From NCBI RefSeq assembly GCF_003721435.2, contig NZ_CP054585.1, forward strand, positions 1,984,001 through 2,048,000: a stretch of 64,000 nucleotides of DNA, written 5' to 3'. This document shows positions 49,198 to 57,779 of this stretch, in pieces. The stretch is from Halorubrum sp. CBA1229. Its GTDB lineage: Archaea; Halobacteriota; Halobacteria; Halobacteriales; Haloferacaceae. The position numbers and the translations under genes are program-made. A model generated the notes under the pieces. The model worked only from the letters and a program-made list of their open reading frames with translations. It was not told the DNA's origin and did not search any database. Position 1 is the stretch's first letter. Each line of letters opens with the position of its first letter.

Positions 49198-49785
49198 TTA
49201 CTCCTCGCGGCCCGCGAACGTCCGGTACTTCAGGTCGTCCTTCTGTACCTCCTCGACGATCCGCTCGACGATCACCTCTCGCGGGCGATGGAGCCCGGAG
49301 ACGCGCTCGGACACCTCGGCGAAGCTCTCGAAGGGGCCGCGCTTGCGCTCGTCGAGGACGTTGTTCCGGAGCTGTTTGCCCACCCCGGGGAGGAGGTTGA
49401 GCTGGTGGAGCCGGAGGGTGATCGGGCCGGCCTCGTTGTAGAAGTCGACGAAGCGCTCCTCGTCGCCGTCGACGATCGCCTCGACGGCGTACTCCACCTC
49501 CGCGGCCGCGTTCCGGGTGAGGTCGTCGTACTCCACCTCGCGGTATCGACCGACTGCCGGCCCGTCGAGCGCGATCCGGTCGCTCACGGACGCCTCGGTC
49601 CCGTCGTCGAGCGCGAGCTCGTACAGCCGGAACGACTCGGTCCCGAGCCCGTACGCGACCGGCGTCTTCCGCGACGGCGGCCGGTCGTCGTCCGGTCGCC
49701 CGTTCGGCAGCACGTCCAACAGGACGGCGACGGGACCGTCGTCGGCGTCCGCCGCGTCGGGCGCGTCGGCGTCGGGATCGCTCAT
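49198..49785 (-). CDS. DUF655 family RNA-binding protein
   Basis: 195 residues from the ATG at 49785. After an acidic N-terminus, the DUF655 core VAVLLDVLPNGRPDDDRPPS, YGLGTESFRLYELALDDGTE and then the helix-hairpin-helix LNLLPGVGKQLRNNVLDERK with RGPFESFAEVSERVSGLHRP. Nucleic-acid binding likely. The gene pairs with rsmA in most archaea, supporting a ribosome-maturation role. Confidence 0.88.
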   Translation of the reverse strand: MSDPDADAPDAADADDGPVAVLLDVLPNGRPDDDRPPSRKTPVAYGLGTESFRLYELALDDGTEASVSDRIALDGPAVGRYREVEYDDLTRNAAAEVEYAVEAIVDGDEERFVDFYNEAGPITLRLHQLNLLPGVGKQLRNNVLDERKRGPFESFAEVSERVSGLHRPREVIVERIVEEVQKDDLKYRTFAGREE

Positions 49786-49832
49786 ACTCGTTTTACGGTC
49801 CCGACCGGTGAAAAAACCGCTGCCGCGCCGAC

Positions 49833-50975
49833 CTATCGAGAGAACTCGATCGCGGCGCCCTGCCCGAAGCCGACGCAGAGTGTCGCGAGCCCGCGGTCCG
49901 CGTCGCGTTTCTCCATCTCGTGGAGCAGCGTGACCGGGAGGCGCGCGCCGGAGGCGCCGAGCGGGTGGCCGATCGCGATGGCGCCGCCGTTGACGTTGAA
50001 CCGCTCCTCGTCGACCCCGAGCTCGCGTCGCGAGTACTCGCACTGGGAGGCGAACGCCTCGTTGAGCTCGACGAGGTCGTAGTCGTCGATCGTCGTCCCG
50101 GCGCGGTCGAGCAGCCCGCGCGTCGCGGGCACCGGACCGATCCCCATCACGGTGGGGTCGACGCCGGCGACGTTGTTCGTGCCGACCTCCGCGAGCACGT
50201 CGAGCCCGTGGTCCTCGGCGAACGCCTTACTCGTGACCACCGTCAGCGACGCGCCGTCCGATATCTGCGAGGAGTTCCCCGCGGTCACCGTGCCGTCGCC
50301 CGTGAACGCGGGCGGCAGGTCGGCGAGCTTCTCGGCGGTCGTGTCCGGGCGGATCCCCTCGTCCGCCTCGACGAGCCCGTCGTCGGTCTCGACCGGAACG
50401 ATCTCGTCGTCGAAGCGGCCCGACTCCGTCGCCTCCGCGGCGCGCTGGTGGCTCCGGGCCGCGTACTCGTCTTGCGCCTCGCGGCTCACCCCGTACTCCT
50501 CGGCCACCTTCTCGGCGGTCATCCCCATCTGGAGCTGGAAGACGTTGTACTCCTCCGACAGCTCCGGGTGGAGGTGCTGGTAGGAGTCGCCGTCCATCGG
50601 GACGCGGCTCATGTTCTCGACGCCGCCGGCGATAACGCAGTCGCGGTTCCCGGCCGCGATCGCGTCCGACGCGGAGATGATCGCCTGCATCGAGGAGGCG
50701 CACCAGCGGTTGATCGAGGTCGCCGGCACCGACTCGCCGAGCTCCGAGAGCAGCGCGATGACGCGGGCGACGTTGTTGTCCTGCTCGGTGCGCTGCTGGG
50801 CGACGCCCCACATCAGGTCGTCGACGTGGTCGCTCGTCAGCCCCGTCTCCGCGAGCGCGTGGTCGATGAGCGTCGTCGAGAGGTCCTCGCTGCGGACGTC
50901 GGCGTAGGCGCCCCCGTCTTTCCCCTGCGGCGTCCGGTAGGCGGCGGCGATCACCGGCGTGGTCTCGTCTGTCAT
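49833..50975 (-). CDS. thiolase family protein (acetyl-CoA C-acyltransferase)
   Basis: 380 residues. The catalytic Cys is in SINRWCASSMQAIISASDAI, the His in NGGAIAIGHPLGASGARLPV, and the second Cys in ATLCVGFGQGAAIEFSR. The loop GGVENMSRVPMDGDS is typical of degradative thiolases. It breaks or condenses acyl-CoA chains. A TATA-like catgatcgtttac at its upstream side fits its own promoter. Confidence 0.92.
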   Translation of the reverse strand: MTDETTPVIAAAYRTPQGKDGGAYADVRSEDLSTTLIDHALAETGLTSDHVDDLMWGVAQQRTEQDNNVARVIALLSELGESVPATSINRWCASSMQAIISASDAIAAGNRDCVIAGGVENMSRVPMDGDSYQHLHPELSEEYNVFQLQMGMTAEKVAEEYGVSREAQDEYAARSHQRAAEATESGRFDDEIVPVETDDGLVEADEGIRPDTTAEKLADLPPAFTGDGTVTAGNSSQISDGASLTVVTSKAFAEDHGLDVLAEVGTNNVAGVDPTVMGIGPVPATRGLLDRAGTTIDDYDLVELNEAFASQCEYSRRELGVDEERFNVNGGAIAIGHPLGASGARLPVTLLHEMEKRDADRGLATLCVGFGQGAAIEFSR

Positions 50976-51041
50976 GATCGTTTACAGACCGGTGACGCTC
51001 TTAAATGGCCGTGGAACCGCCGAAAATCAGACCCGAGTTTA

Positions 51042-52607
51042 CTATTTATTCTCGAGGAGCGGCTCGCCGGTCATCTCCCCCGGGCGGTCGAGCCCGATCA
51101 GGTCCACGAGCGTCGGAGCGATGTCGCACAGCGACCCGTCCTCGCGGATCGCTCGCCCGCCGTCGTCGCCGTCGGGAGTCAGGTAGACGATCGGGACCGG
51201 GTTGAACGTGTGCGCGGTGTGCGGGTCCTCGAGCGTCCCCATGTCGTCGGCGTTGCCGTGGTCGGCCGTCACGACCGCGTGTCCGCCCGCGTCGGCGACC
51301 GCGTCGAGGAGTCGGCCGAGCTGCGCGTCGACCGCCTCGACCGCCTCGACGGCCGCGTCGAAGTCGCCGGTGTGGCCCACCATGTCCGGGTTCGCGTAGT
51401 TGAGCACCATCAGGTCGGGGTCCGCCTCCTCGATGATCCCGACCGCCTCGTCGGTGAGTTCCGGCGCGGACATCTCCGGCTGCTGGTCGTACGTGGAGAC
51501 GTCCGGACTCTTCACGATCTCGCGCAGCTCGCCGTCGAACTTCACCTCGCGGCCGCCGTTGAGGAAGTAGGTGACGTGCGGGTACTTCTCCGACTCCGCG
51601 ATCCGGAGCTGCGTGAGCCCCGCCTCGGAGACGACCTCGCCGATCGTGTTCTCGGGGATCTCCGGCGGGAACGCGACCGGGAAGTCGAACGTCTCGTCGT
51701 ACTCGGTGGCCGTCGTCATCCGGATCTCCGGCTGGTCGACCTCGAACTCCCACTCGGGCCGGGTGTCCGTGAGCAGCCGGACGAGCTGGCGGGCGCGGTC
51801 CGCCCGGAAGTTGAAGAAGACCACGGCGTCGCCGTCGGCGAGCGCGGGCTCGTCGCCGACGAGCGTCGGCTCGATGAACTCGTCCGTCTCGCCGCGGGCG
51901 TGGGCCGCCGTCGCCGCCTCGACCGCCGTCTCGGCCTCGTGGGGCGCCTCGCGCTTGACGATGGCGTCGTACGCCTTCCGCGTGCGCTCCCAGTTCTCGT
52001 CGCGGTCCATCGCGTGGTAGCGCCCCGTGACGGTCGCGACGTGTCCGGTCCCGCGCTCGTCGGCCTTCGCCTCCACCTCGGCGAGGAAGCGGTCGGCGAT
52101 CTCCGGGGCCGTGTCGCGGCCGTCCGTGAACGCGTGGCTGGTCGCCGGCACCCCGGCGTCGGCCGCGGCGTCGATCAGCGCGAGCAGGTGCTCGACGTCG
52201 GAGTGGACGCCGCCGTCGGAGACGAGCCCCATGAAGTGGACCCGTCCGCCGGTCGACTCCGCGTGTTCCAACGCGCCCGCGATCGCGTCGTTGTCGGAGA
52301 GCGAGCCCTCCTCGAGCGCGTCCGTGATCCGCGTGTACGCCTGCTTGACGACGCGCCCCGCGCCGATGTTCAGGTGGCCGACCTCCGAGTTCCCCATCTG
52401 GCCCTCGGGGAGCCCCACGCGCCGCCCGTGGACGACGAGCCGCCCGTCGGCGCCGCGCTCGGTCGCGTCGTCGAACGTCGGGGTGTCGGCGGCCGCGACC
52501 GCGTCCCGGCCGGCCGGCCGCCCCGAGGGGTCGACCGTCTCCCCGTCTCCACCTCCCGCACCGCTTCCGAGTCCCCAGCCGTCGAGGACGATGAGCGCCG
52601 TTTCCAT
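51042..52607 (-). CDS. gpmI: 2,3-bisphosphoglycerate-independent phosphoglycerate mutase
   Basis: 521 residues. The nucleophile Ser is in LPEGQMGNSEVGHLNIGAGR; metal residues in METALIVLDGWG (Asp), VTADHGNADDMG (Asp-His-Gly-Asn) and HTAHTFNPVP (His), with AFTDGRDTAPEIADRFLAEV and NFRADRARQLVRLLTD for the substrate. It interconverts 3- and 2-phosphoglycerate in glycolysis and gluconeogenesis. A Gly/Asp-rich insert (GSGAGGGDGETVDPSGRP) near residue 20 is non-standard but harmless. Confidence 0.95.
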   Translation of the reverse strand: METALIVLDGWGLGSGAGGGDGETVDPSGRPAGRDAVAAADTPTFDDATERGADGRLVVHGRRVGLPEGQMGNSEVGHLNIGAGRVVKQAYTRITDALEEGSLSDNDAIAGALEHAESTGGRVHFMGLVSDGGVHSDVEHLLALIDAAADAGVPATSHAFTDGRDTAPEIADRFLAEVEAKADERGTGHVATVTGRYHAMDRDENWERTRKAYDAIVKREAPHEAETAVEAATAAHARGETDEFIEPTLVGDEPALADGDAVVFFNFRADRARQLVRLLTDTRPEWEFEVDQPEIRMTTATEYDETFDFPVAFPPEIPENTIGEVVSEAGLTQLRIAESEKYPHVTYFLNGGREVKFDGELREIVKSPDVSTYDQQPEMSAPELTDEAVGIIEEADPDLMVLNYANPDMVGHTGDFDAAVEAVEAVDAQLGRLLDAVADAGGHAVVTADHGNADDMGTLEDPHTAHTFNPVPIVYLTPDGDDGGRAIREDGSLCDIAPTLVDLIGLDRPGEMTGEPLLENK

Positions 52608-52734
52608 ACCCCTCGTTTCCCGTGACGGGGTAACTACCCTTCGCTCCGGACGCTCGCGCGATTCCTCCCTTCGACGGCCGAAGCGCGTCCGACCGGCTCG
52701 CGCTCCGGAAGTCAGCCTTTTATATTCGTGACGC

Positions 52735-52747
52735 TAACTATACGTTA
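52735..52747. promoter_or_regulatory. palindrome at the start of the ArsR-type gene
   Basis: taac-tatac-gtta (52735-52747) is a perfect 4-bp inverted repeat with a 5-nt centre ending one base before the ATG. It follows the TATA box ttttatattcg by 12-20 nt, so it would cover the transcription start. Confidence 0.4.
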
Positions 52748-53419
52748 ATGGACTCCGCGGTACTGCTCGATCTCCTCGGGAACGAGAACCGGCGGCGCAT
52801 CCTCCGGCTGCTCGCGACCAAGCCCTGTTACGTCACGGAGATCTCGGAGTACCTCGACGTCAGTCCGAAGGCGGTCATCGACCACCTGCGGAAGTTAGAG
52901 GAGGCCGGCCTGATCGAGTCGACGACCGACGACCAGCGCCGGAAGTACTTCCGGATCACCCGCAGCCTCAGGCTAGAGGTGAGCGTCTCCCCGTACGGGT
53001 TCGGCGCGAAGAGCGCCTACCCTGCCAAGAACAGCCTCGACATGTCCGGGCGGTGTCCCCACCTCACCATCGAGGCGCCCGACGGCTCGGGGACGTCGAA
53101 CGACATCGCCGACCTCGCAGGGGAGTACGCCCGCCTCCAAGACCTCGATCGCGAGCTGTCGCTGGCCCAGCGGTGGGTGCAGGGCCGGGTCGAGGACACG
53201 CTCGCGGAGATCGACGAGCGGCTCGGCACCGAGGCCGACAGCCGGTTTTACGCCGCGATCCTCGCCGCGGTGATCGAGACCGACGGCACGCCCGCGGCCG
53301 TGGCCGACGAGGTCGGCGCCCGCGAGGACACCGTCGCCGACGCCCTCGGGCGCCTCGCCGACGTCGGCGTCCTCGCCAGCGAGGTCGACGGCGACGCGGA
53401 CAGCTACCGAGTCCGGTAG
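52748..53419 (+). CDS. ArsR-type winged-helix regulator
   Basis: 223 residues. N-terminal winged helix: LLDLLGNENRRRILRLLATK, ISEYLDVSPKAVIDHLRKLE, EAGLIESTTDDQRRKYFRIT. The middle has SGRCPHLTIEAP and a coiled helix (ARLQDLDRELSLAQRWVQGR), then a second helical domain resembling another winged helix. A TATA box (ttttatattcg) and a 13-nt palindrome taactatacgtta, overlapping the start codon, precede it, suggesting self-repression. Target unknown; gpmI is divergent. Confidence 0.85.
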   Translation: MDSAVLLDLLGNENRRRILRLLATKPCYVTEISEYLDVSPKAVIDHLRKLEEAGLIESTTDDQRRKYFRITRSLRLEVSVSPYGFGAKSAYPAKNSLDMSGRCPHLTIEAPDGSGTSNDIADLAGEYARLQDLDRELSLAQRWVQGRVEDTLAEIDERLGTEADSRFYAAILAAVIETDGTPAAVADEVGAREDTVADALGRLADVGVLASEVDGDADSYRVR

Positions 53420-53497
53420 CGCGTCGGAATTCCGCGCTCTCCCAGCACGTCCGGCCGCTTCCGGAACCTTTTGAACCGCGCCCGGAGGAGGACGCGT

Positions 53498-54418
53498 GTG
53501 AGCCGAGCACGGGACCTCGCGTTGTTCCTCGTCCTCGCCGCTGTCTGGGGGTCCGCGTTCATGGCGATCAAGGCCGGGCTGGCGTACTTCCCGCCGGTGC
53601 TGTTCGCCGCGCTTCGGTACGACATCGCCGGGGTCGTCATGCTCGCGTACGCCGCCTACGCGGTCGACGACCCGATCCCCCGCGGGCGCGACGAGTGGGC
53701 CGTCGTCGCGGTCGGCGCGACGCTTATCATCGCCGCCTACCACGCGTTCCTCTTCGTCGGCGAGACCGACCCCGCCGTGACGAGCGCGGTCGCGGCCGTG
53801 ATCGTCAGTCTCTCGCCGGTGCTGACGACCGTCTTCGCGCGCGCCTTCCTCCCTTCAGAGCGGCTGACCGTCGTCGGCGTGATCGGGCTCCTCGTCGGGC
53901 TCGTCGGCGCGGTCGTGCTGGCCGCGCCCGACCCGGCGAACCTGACCGGCGGCGGTACGGTCGCGAAGCTCCTCGTGTTGCTGGCGGCGGCCTCGTTCGC
54001 GCTCGGGTCGGTGCTCACCCGCGCGTCCGACGCCGACCTCCCGATCGAGACGATGGAGGCGTGGTCGATGATCGGCGGCGCGCTGCTGATGCACGTGGTC
54101 TCGACCGGACTCGGCGAGTCGGTCGCCGACGTCGCCTGGACGACCGAGGGGATCGCGGCGCTGGCGTACCTCTCGATCGCCGCCAGCGGGCTCGGGTTCC
54201 TCATCTACTTCGACCTGCTCGATCGGCTCGGCCCGATCGAGATCAACCTCGTCTCGTACGTCGCCCCGATCTTCGCCGCGCTCGCCGGGTGGATGTTCCT
54301 GAGCGAGGGGATCACTCTCAACACGGTCGCCGGCTTCCTGATCATCTGCCTCGGCTTCGCCCTCGTGAAGCGGGCGGCGATCCGATCGGCGCTCCGCGAG
54401 TACGGGACCGCCGGGTGA
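53498..54418 (+). CDS. EamA/DMT family transporter
   Basis: 306 residues from the GTG at 53498; a TTG nine codons upstream is possible but less likely. Ten membrane helices in two EamA repeats: FLVLAAVWGSAFMAIKAGLA, VVAVGATLIIAAYHAFLFVG and then FALGSVLTRASDADLP, YLSIAASGLGFLIYFDLLDR, EINLVSYVAPIFAALAGWMF. Substrate unknown; amino acid or drug export is usual for the family. Confidence 0.88.
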   Translation: MSRARDLALFLVLAAVWGSAFMAIKAGLAYFPPVLFAALRYDIAGVVMLAYAAYAVDDPIPRGRDEWAVVAVGATLIIAAYHAFLFVGETDPAVTSAVAAVIVSLSPVLTTVFARAFLPSERLTVVGVIGLLVGLVGAVVLAAPDPANLTGGGTVAKLLVLLAAASFALGSVLTRASDADLPIETMEAWSMIGGALLMHVVSTGLGESVADVAWTTEGIAALAYLSIAASGLGFLIYFDLLDRLGPIEINLVSYVAPIFAALAGWMFLSEGITLNTVAGFLIICLGFALVKRAAIRSALREYGTAG

Positions 54419-54422
54419 GGTC

Positions 54423-54518
54423 GTTGTCGCCGTCGCTGTCGCGGCCGTTGTCGCCGTCGCTGTCGCAGCCGTTGTCGCCGTCGCTGTCGCGGCCGTTGTC
54501 GCCATCGCCGTCGCCGCC
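54423..54518. repeat. 24-bp tandem repeat, four copies
   Basis: Units gttgtcgccgtcgctgtcgc followed by ggcc or agcc at 54423-54446, 54447-54470, 54471-54494, and a diverged fourth at 54495-54518. It starts five bases after the EamA stop codon. Frames across it read simple Gly-Asp or Val repeats, so it is treated as non-coding. Confidence 0.9.
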
Positions 54519-54589
54519 GTTTCGTCGTTGGACGTGAACGACCCCCACGCCCGGCGATCCTTTTAGGCGATCCCCCGATACGGGCCGCC

Positions 54590-55183
54590 ATGTTCCCCGA
54601 GACGATCGAGACGGAACGCCTTCGACTGGAGCCCCGCCGCCCGGAGACCGTCGACCTCGACGCGTGCTACCGGATCTGCTCGTCGGACCCCGGGATCGAC
54701 GAGGTGACCGAGTACGTGACGTGGGACCCCCACGAGACGAAGAAAGAGACGCTGGAGTTCCTCGAACGCGGCCGCGAGCGGTGGGAGGACCGCGAGGCAG
54801 CGAGCTACGTCATCCGCCCGCGGGAGGGCGAGGACGGCGCCGGCGAGATAGCCGGCTTCGGCGGGTTCTCCGTCGACTGGGACCGGCGGACCGCCGAGCT
54901 CGGCACGTGGCTCCGGAAGCGGTTCTGGGGCCAGGGGTACTCCGGCGAGCGCGCCGCGGTCCTCGTCGAGGTCGCCTTCGACGACCTCGACCTGGAGGTC
55001 GTCGCCGTGAGCCACCACCCCGACAACGACAACTCGCGACGGGCGATCGAGAAGTACGTCGACCGTCTCGGCGGCCGCCGCGAGGGCCGCCTGCGGAACA
55101 CGCTCACCTTCCTCGACGGGAGCGTGCACGACGAGGTGCGCTACACGATCTCGCAGTCGGAGTGGCGCGAGGCGACGAGCTGA
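54590..55183 (+). CDS. GNAT-family N-acetyltransferase (RimJ-like)
   Basis: 197 residues. Typical RimJ/RimL layout: FPETIETERLRLEPRRPETV, VDWDRRTAELGTWLRKRFWG (strand and loop to acetyl-CoA), QGYSGERAAVLVEVAFDDLD (Q-G-x-G-x-A-like site) and HHPDNDNSRRAIEKYVDRLG. It transfers an acetyl group to a protein or small-molecule amine; substrate unknown. Upstream ccttttaggcg at about 54560 is a TATA-like box. Confidence 0.88.
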   Translation: MFPETIETERLRLEPRRPETVDLDACYRICSSDPGIDEVTEYVTWDPHETKKETLEFLERGRERWEDREAASYVIRPREGEDGAGEIAGFGGFSVDWDRRTAELGTWLRKRFWGQGYSGERAAVLVEVAFDDLDLEVVAVSHHPDNDNSRRAIEKYVDRLGGRREGRLRNTLTFLDGSVHDEVRYTISQSEWREATS

Positions 55184-55285
55184 CGGGGTCGGGGCTAAAC
55201 GGCCTTTTCTGTCTCTGAAACGATTTCTTTCGACGCTCATCGCGAGCCAACAGACACTTATCACGGCCGAAACGACTCCGGGTGC

Positions 55286-55873
55286 ATGTCAGCCCCCGAT
55301 CGAACGAACGGCCCGAACGCAACGAGCGGAATCGTCGGCGGCGCGGCCGCGGGCGCCGTCGCGTACGTCCTCGGCTACCTGTTCGCGTACGTCACCCAGC
55401 AGTCGGCGGTCGAGGAGCAGCTGGCGGGGTTCAACTTCTTCGCCGACCTGTTCGGCGGCGACCCCATCCCGACGTGGCAGGCGATCGGGTGGGTGTTCTA
55501 CAACGGGCACTTCGTCGACACCCAGATCCCGTCGCTGGTCGGCGGGTCGCAGTCGACGAACCTCATCTCGCAGGCCGACGGCGGGTCGCTGACGCTGTTG
55601 TTCGTCGTCCCGCCCGTCCTGCTGGTCCTCGCCGGGCTCGTCGCGAGCCGGGTCGCCGGCGCGACGGAGCCGGCCGACGGCGCGAAGGCCGGCGCGTTCG
55701 TCCTCGTCGGATACCTCCCGCTGGCCGTGATCGGCGCCCTCCTCTTCCGGTACTCGGTCGGCGACGGGAGCGTCGCGCCCGACCTCGTCACGGCCGTCCT
55801 CCTCGCCGGCGCGGTGTACCCGGCGCTGTTCGGCGCGGTCGGCGGCGCGGGCGCGACGCTGCTGAGCGACTGA
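55286..55873 (+). CDS. four- to five-helix membrane protein, hypothetical
   Basis: 195 residues. Helices at AAAGAVAYVLGYLFAYVTQQ, then an extracytoplasmic domain (GFNFFADLFGGDPIPTWQAI), SLTLLFVVPPVLLVLAGLVA, AFVLVGYLPLAVIGALLFRY and AVLLAGAVYPALFGAVGGAG. An aacagacacttatcac box lies about 25 nt upstream. I do not recognise a function. Confidence 0.7.
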   Translation: MSAPDRTNGPNATSGIVGGAAAGAVAYVLGYLFAYVTQQSAVEEQLAGFNFFADLFGGDPIPTWQAIGWVFYNGHFVDTQIPSLVGGSQSTNLISQADGGSLTLLFVVPPVLLVLAGLVASRVAGATEPADGAKAGAFVLVGYLPLAVIGALLFRYSVGDGSVAPDLVTAVLLAGAVYPALFGAVGGAGATLLSD

Positions 55874-55905
55874 GAGAGCTATACCAGGACGGTTCGTTTC
55901 GGAGT

Positions 55906-56358
55906 TCAGTAGTCGGCCTCGTCGGGGTCGAACCGGTCGCCGTACTCCCGGACGGGGTCGACCGGCCGGCCGTCGTCGGTCTCCGGCGCGACGTAGTCGA
56001 TGAACGACTCGACGTCGGGCTCGCGGACCCGGACGTCGACGTCGATCTCGCCGAGCTCGTCCGGCTCGCCCACCGCGAAGTTGACGACGCCCTCGAACGC
56101 GGCCTGCTTTTTCAACGAGAACGCGAACCCCTCGTCGGTGCTGTTCCGCAGGAACACCCGGCGGGCGGTGTCGAGGATCTCCTGCTCGTGGAGCACATCC
56201 GAGAAGGCGTCGAGGGTGTGCGCCTCGGCGACGAGGCGGCCGTCCTCGTGGACCGGCTCCGCGTCCGGGAACACGTTCCGCACCGCGTCGTCGACCCGAT
56301 CGGTGGCCTCCGTGTCGCGGACCGGGACCTCTATCCGCACGTCGATGCTGTAGATCAC
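55906..56358 (-). CDS. UPF0201-type RNA-binding-like protein
   Basis: 150 residues, GTG start overlapping the kinase stop (GTGA). Starts VIYSIDVRIEVPVRDTEATD and has VFLRNSTDEGFAFSLKKQAA with FEGVVNFAVGEPDELGEIDV. Matches the archaeal UPF0201 family that repeatedly accompanies the CoaE-like kinase gene. Function unproven; RNA binding has been suggested. Confidence 0.82.
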   Translation of the reverse strand: MIYSIDVRIEVPVRDTEATDRVDDAVRNVFPDAEPVHEDGRLVAEAHTLDAFSDVLHEQEILDTARRVFLRNSTDEGFAFSLKKQAAFEGVVNFAVGEPDELGEIDVDVRVREPDVESFIDYVAPETDDGRPVDPVREYGDRFDPDEADY

Positions 56359-56957
56359 GCCCCGCCACCTCCGGCGTTCGTGGCCGGCGTCGACTCCGCC
56401 TCTCCGTCCGCCTCGACGCCCAGCACGTCCCGGACGCGGGTCCGGAACTCGTCGAGCGTCCCCGTGTTGTCGATCTCGACGTCGGCGCGGTCGAGGGTGT
56501 CGCCGAGGCCGAGGTCGATCTCGCGCTCGTCGCGCTCGCGGAGGGCCTCCAGGTCGGAGTCGGAGTCGTCGCGGCCGCGGGCGTCGAGGCGCTCGGCGCG
56601 GAGCTCGAAGGGCGCCCGGACCGCCACGAGCGTGAAGTCGTCGCCGAACGCCTCGCGGAAGCGCTCCAGCTCGACCGTGGAGCGCAGGCCGTCGACGAGC
56701 ACGGCGTCGCGGTCGCTCTCGGCGGCGGCCTCGCGGATCAGCGGGAGGGTCCGCGCCGCGATGGCGTCGTCGCCCTCCTCCTCGCGGAGCGCCTGCGCGA
56801 TCCGGCCGTGGTGCTCGGCGGGGTCGAGCCCGCGGCGGCGGCATTCCGCCCGGATCACGTCGCCCATCACGACGACCGGGATGTCGGCCGCCTCGGCCAC
56901 GTTCGCCGCCTCCCCCTTCCCGCTCCCGGGGAGCCCGACGGTTCCGATGACGTTCAT
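56355..56957 (-). CDS. CoaE/adenylate-kinase-like nucleotide kinase
   Basis: 200 residues from the ATG at 56957. P-loop MNVIGTVGLPGSGKGEAANV, then VVVMGDVIRAECRRRGLD, DAVLVDGLRSTVELERFREA and a lid with LRAERLDARGRDD. The sequence suits an archaeal dephospho-CoA-kinase-like or other small P-loop kinase. Since archaea have an unrelated dephospho-CoA kinase, its real substrate is uncertain. It overlaps the UPF0201 gene. Confidence 0.82.
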   Translation of the reverse strand: MNVIGTVGLPGSGKGEAANVAEAADIPVVVMGDVIRAECRRRGLDPAEHHGRIAQALREEEGDDAIAARTLPLIREAAAESDRDAVLVDGLRSTVELERFREAFGDDFTLVAVRAPFELRAERLDARGRDDSDSDLEALRERDEREIDLGLGDTLDRADVEIDNTGTLDEFRTRVRDVLGVEADGEAESTPATNAGGGGA

Positions 56958-57029
56958 TAGCGCCGAGTAGTCCCGTGCCGGACTTAGGTCTGCTGTTGCC
57001 GCCGTCCGCCGGCGCGAACCGTCGGCGTT

Positions 57030-57040
57030 TTTTATATCGG
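57030..57040 (+). promoter_or_regulatory. TATA box of tRNA-Arg
   Basis: ttttatatcgg lies 20-30 nt before the mature 5' end at 57060. Confidence 0.55.
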
Positions 57041-57059
57041 GCGGTAGAAGACGAGGCGA

Positions 57060-57134
57060 GGGCACGTAGCTCAGCTAGGATAGAGCGTCGGACTTCTAAT
57101 CCGATGGTCGTGGGTTCGAATCCCACCGTGCCCG
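57060..57134 (+). tRNA. tRNA-Arg (anticodon UCU)
   Basis: Acceptor GGGCACG/CGTGCCC, anticodon stem TCGGA/TCCGA with loop CTTCTAA (anticodon TCT), T arm GTGGG-TTCGAAT-CCCAC, discriminator G, no encoded CCA. A strong TATA box precedes it. The restriction-type island begins about 120 bp downstream, yet no copy of its 3' end is seen at the far side of the island. Confidence 0.95.
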
Positions 57135-57257
57135 TTCGTTCCCTGCGGTCACTCACGAGCGCGATGTACTCTCACCTCCTCGCTCCGAGTTCCCCGTCTT
57201 CGACGGCGCCTCATCTCGGCGGTGGATCCGGATGCGGAGCCACCAGCGATCCGGAGA
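57135..57257. other. gap between tRNA-Arg and the island
   Basis: About 120 bases with no repeat, no inverted pair and no gene signature. It marks the left boundary of the accessory block. Confidence 0.4.
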
Positions 57258-57779
57258 TCAGGAGGAGATCCCCCGCAACCGCTCCCTGACCGCCGGCGCG
57301 ACCTCGTCACCGACCCGCACGCGACTCTCTCCCCGGGCGAACGTTATCTGCACGAACCGCGGGAGCCCGGAGCGGGGTTCTCCCGGATACGCCAGCACGG
57401 GCACGAGCGCGTCCCCGTCTCGGACCGCGCTCGCGGACGGCGCTCCCTCCCTGGCGAACAGCGATCGGCCGGACATGGCGGTGACCAGGGACTCGCGCCA
57501 GTCCCGGTTCCCGATCATCCTGTTCAGCTTTTCGACGTCCATCGACGTCTTCGCGCTGTCGTCCTTACACTCGACGAGCAGCAGCCGGCCGTCTTTGCAG
57601 TACACCAGGTCGTTTATCACCGCGTTCTTGTTTTTCGTCAGGCTCTGCGCGCCGCCGGGTTCCTTGATCTCCAATCGCGGGACGTCGGTGCCGCGCGGCG
57701 GGTCGCTCGCGAGGAGGTTCCAGTCGTCGGCTCTGAACAGCCGCTTGGTCCGGACGTACACCTGTTCCTCGGAGGTCAT
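57258..57779 (-). CDS. PD-(D/E)xK nuclease-like protein, third gene of the island operon
   Basis: 173 residues from the ATG at 57779; the longer frame above it reads through the neighbour. The middle has VINDLVYCKDGRLLLVECKD, i.e. Asp, hydrophobic strand and E-x-K, the core of PD-(D/E)xK nucleases. The following KLNRMIGNRDWRESL and FAREGAPSASAV segments are not familiar. The start overlaps the upstream nuclease-like gene (ATGA), giving tight coupling. Likely a restriction subunit or small nuclease; no exact family recognised. Confidence 0.75.
   Translation of the reverse strand: MTSEEQVYVRTKRLFRADDWNLLASDPPRGTDVPRLEIKEPGGAQSLTKNKNAVINDLVYCKDGRLLLVECKDDSAKTSMDVEKLNRMIGNRDWRESLVTAMSGRSLFAREGAPSASAVRDGDALVPVLAYPGEPRSGLPRFVQITFARGESRVRVGDEVAPAVRERLRGISS

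Noticed and set aside
49920..52625. A 901-codon open frame on the plus strand
   Set aside because: It lies opposite the thiolase and phosphoglycerate mutase genes, whose motifs are complete. The frame has no domain features and is a GC-driven shadow.
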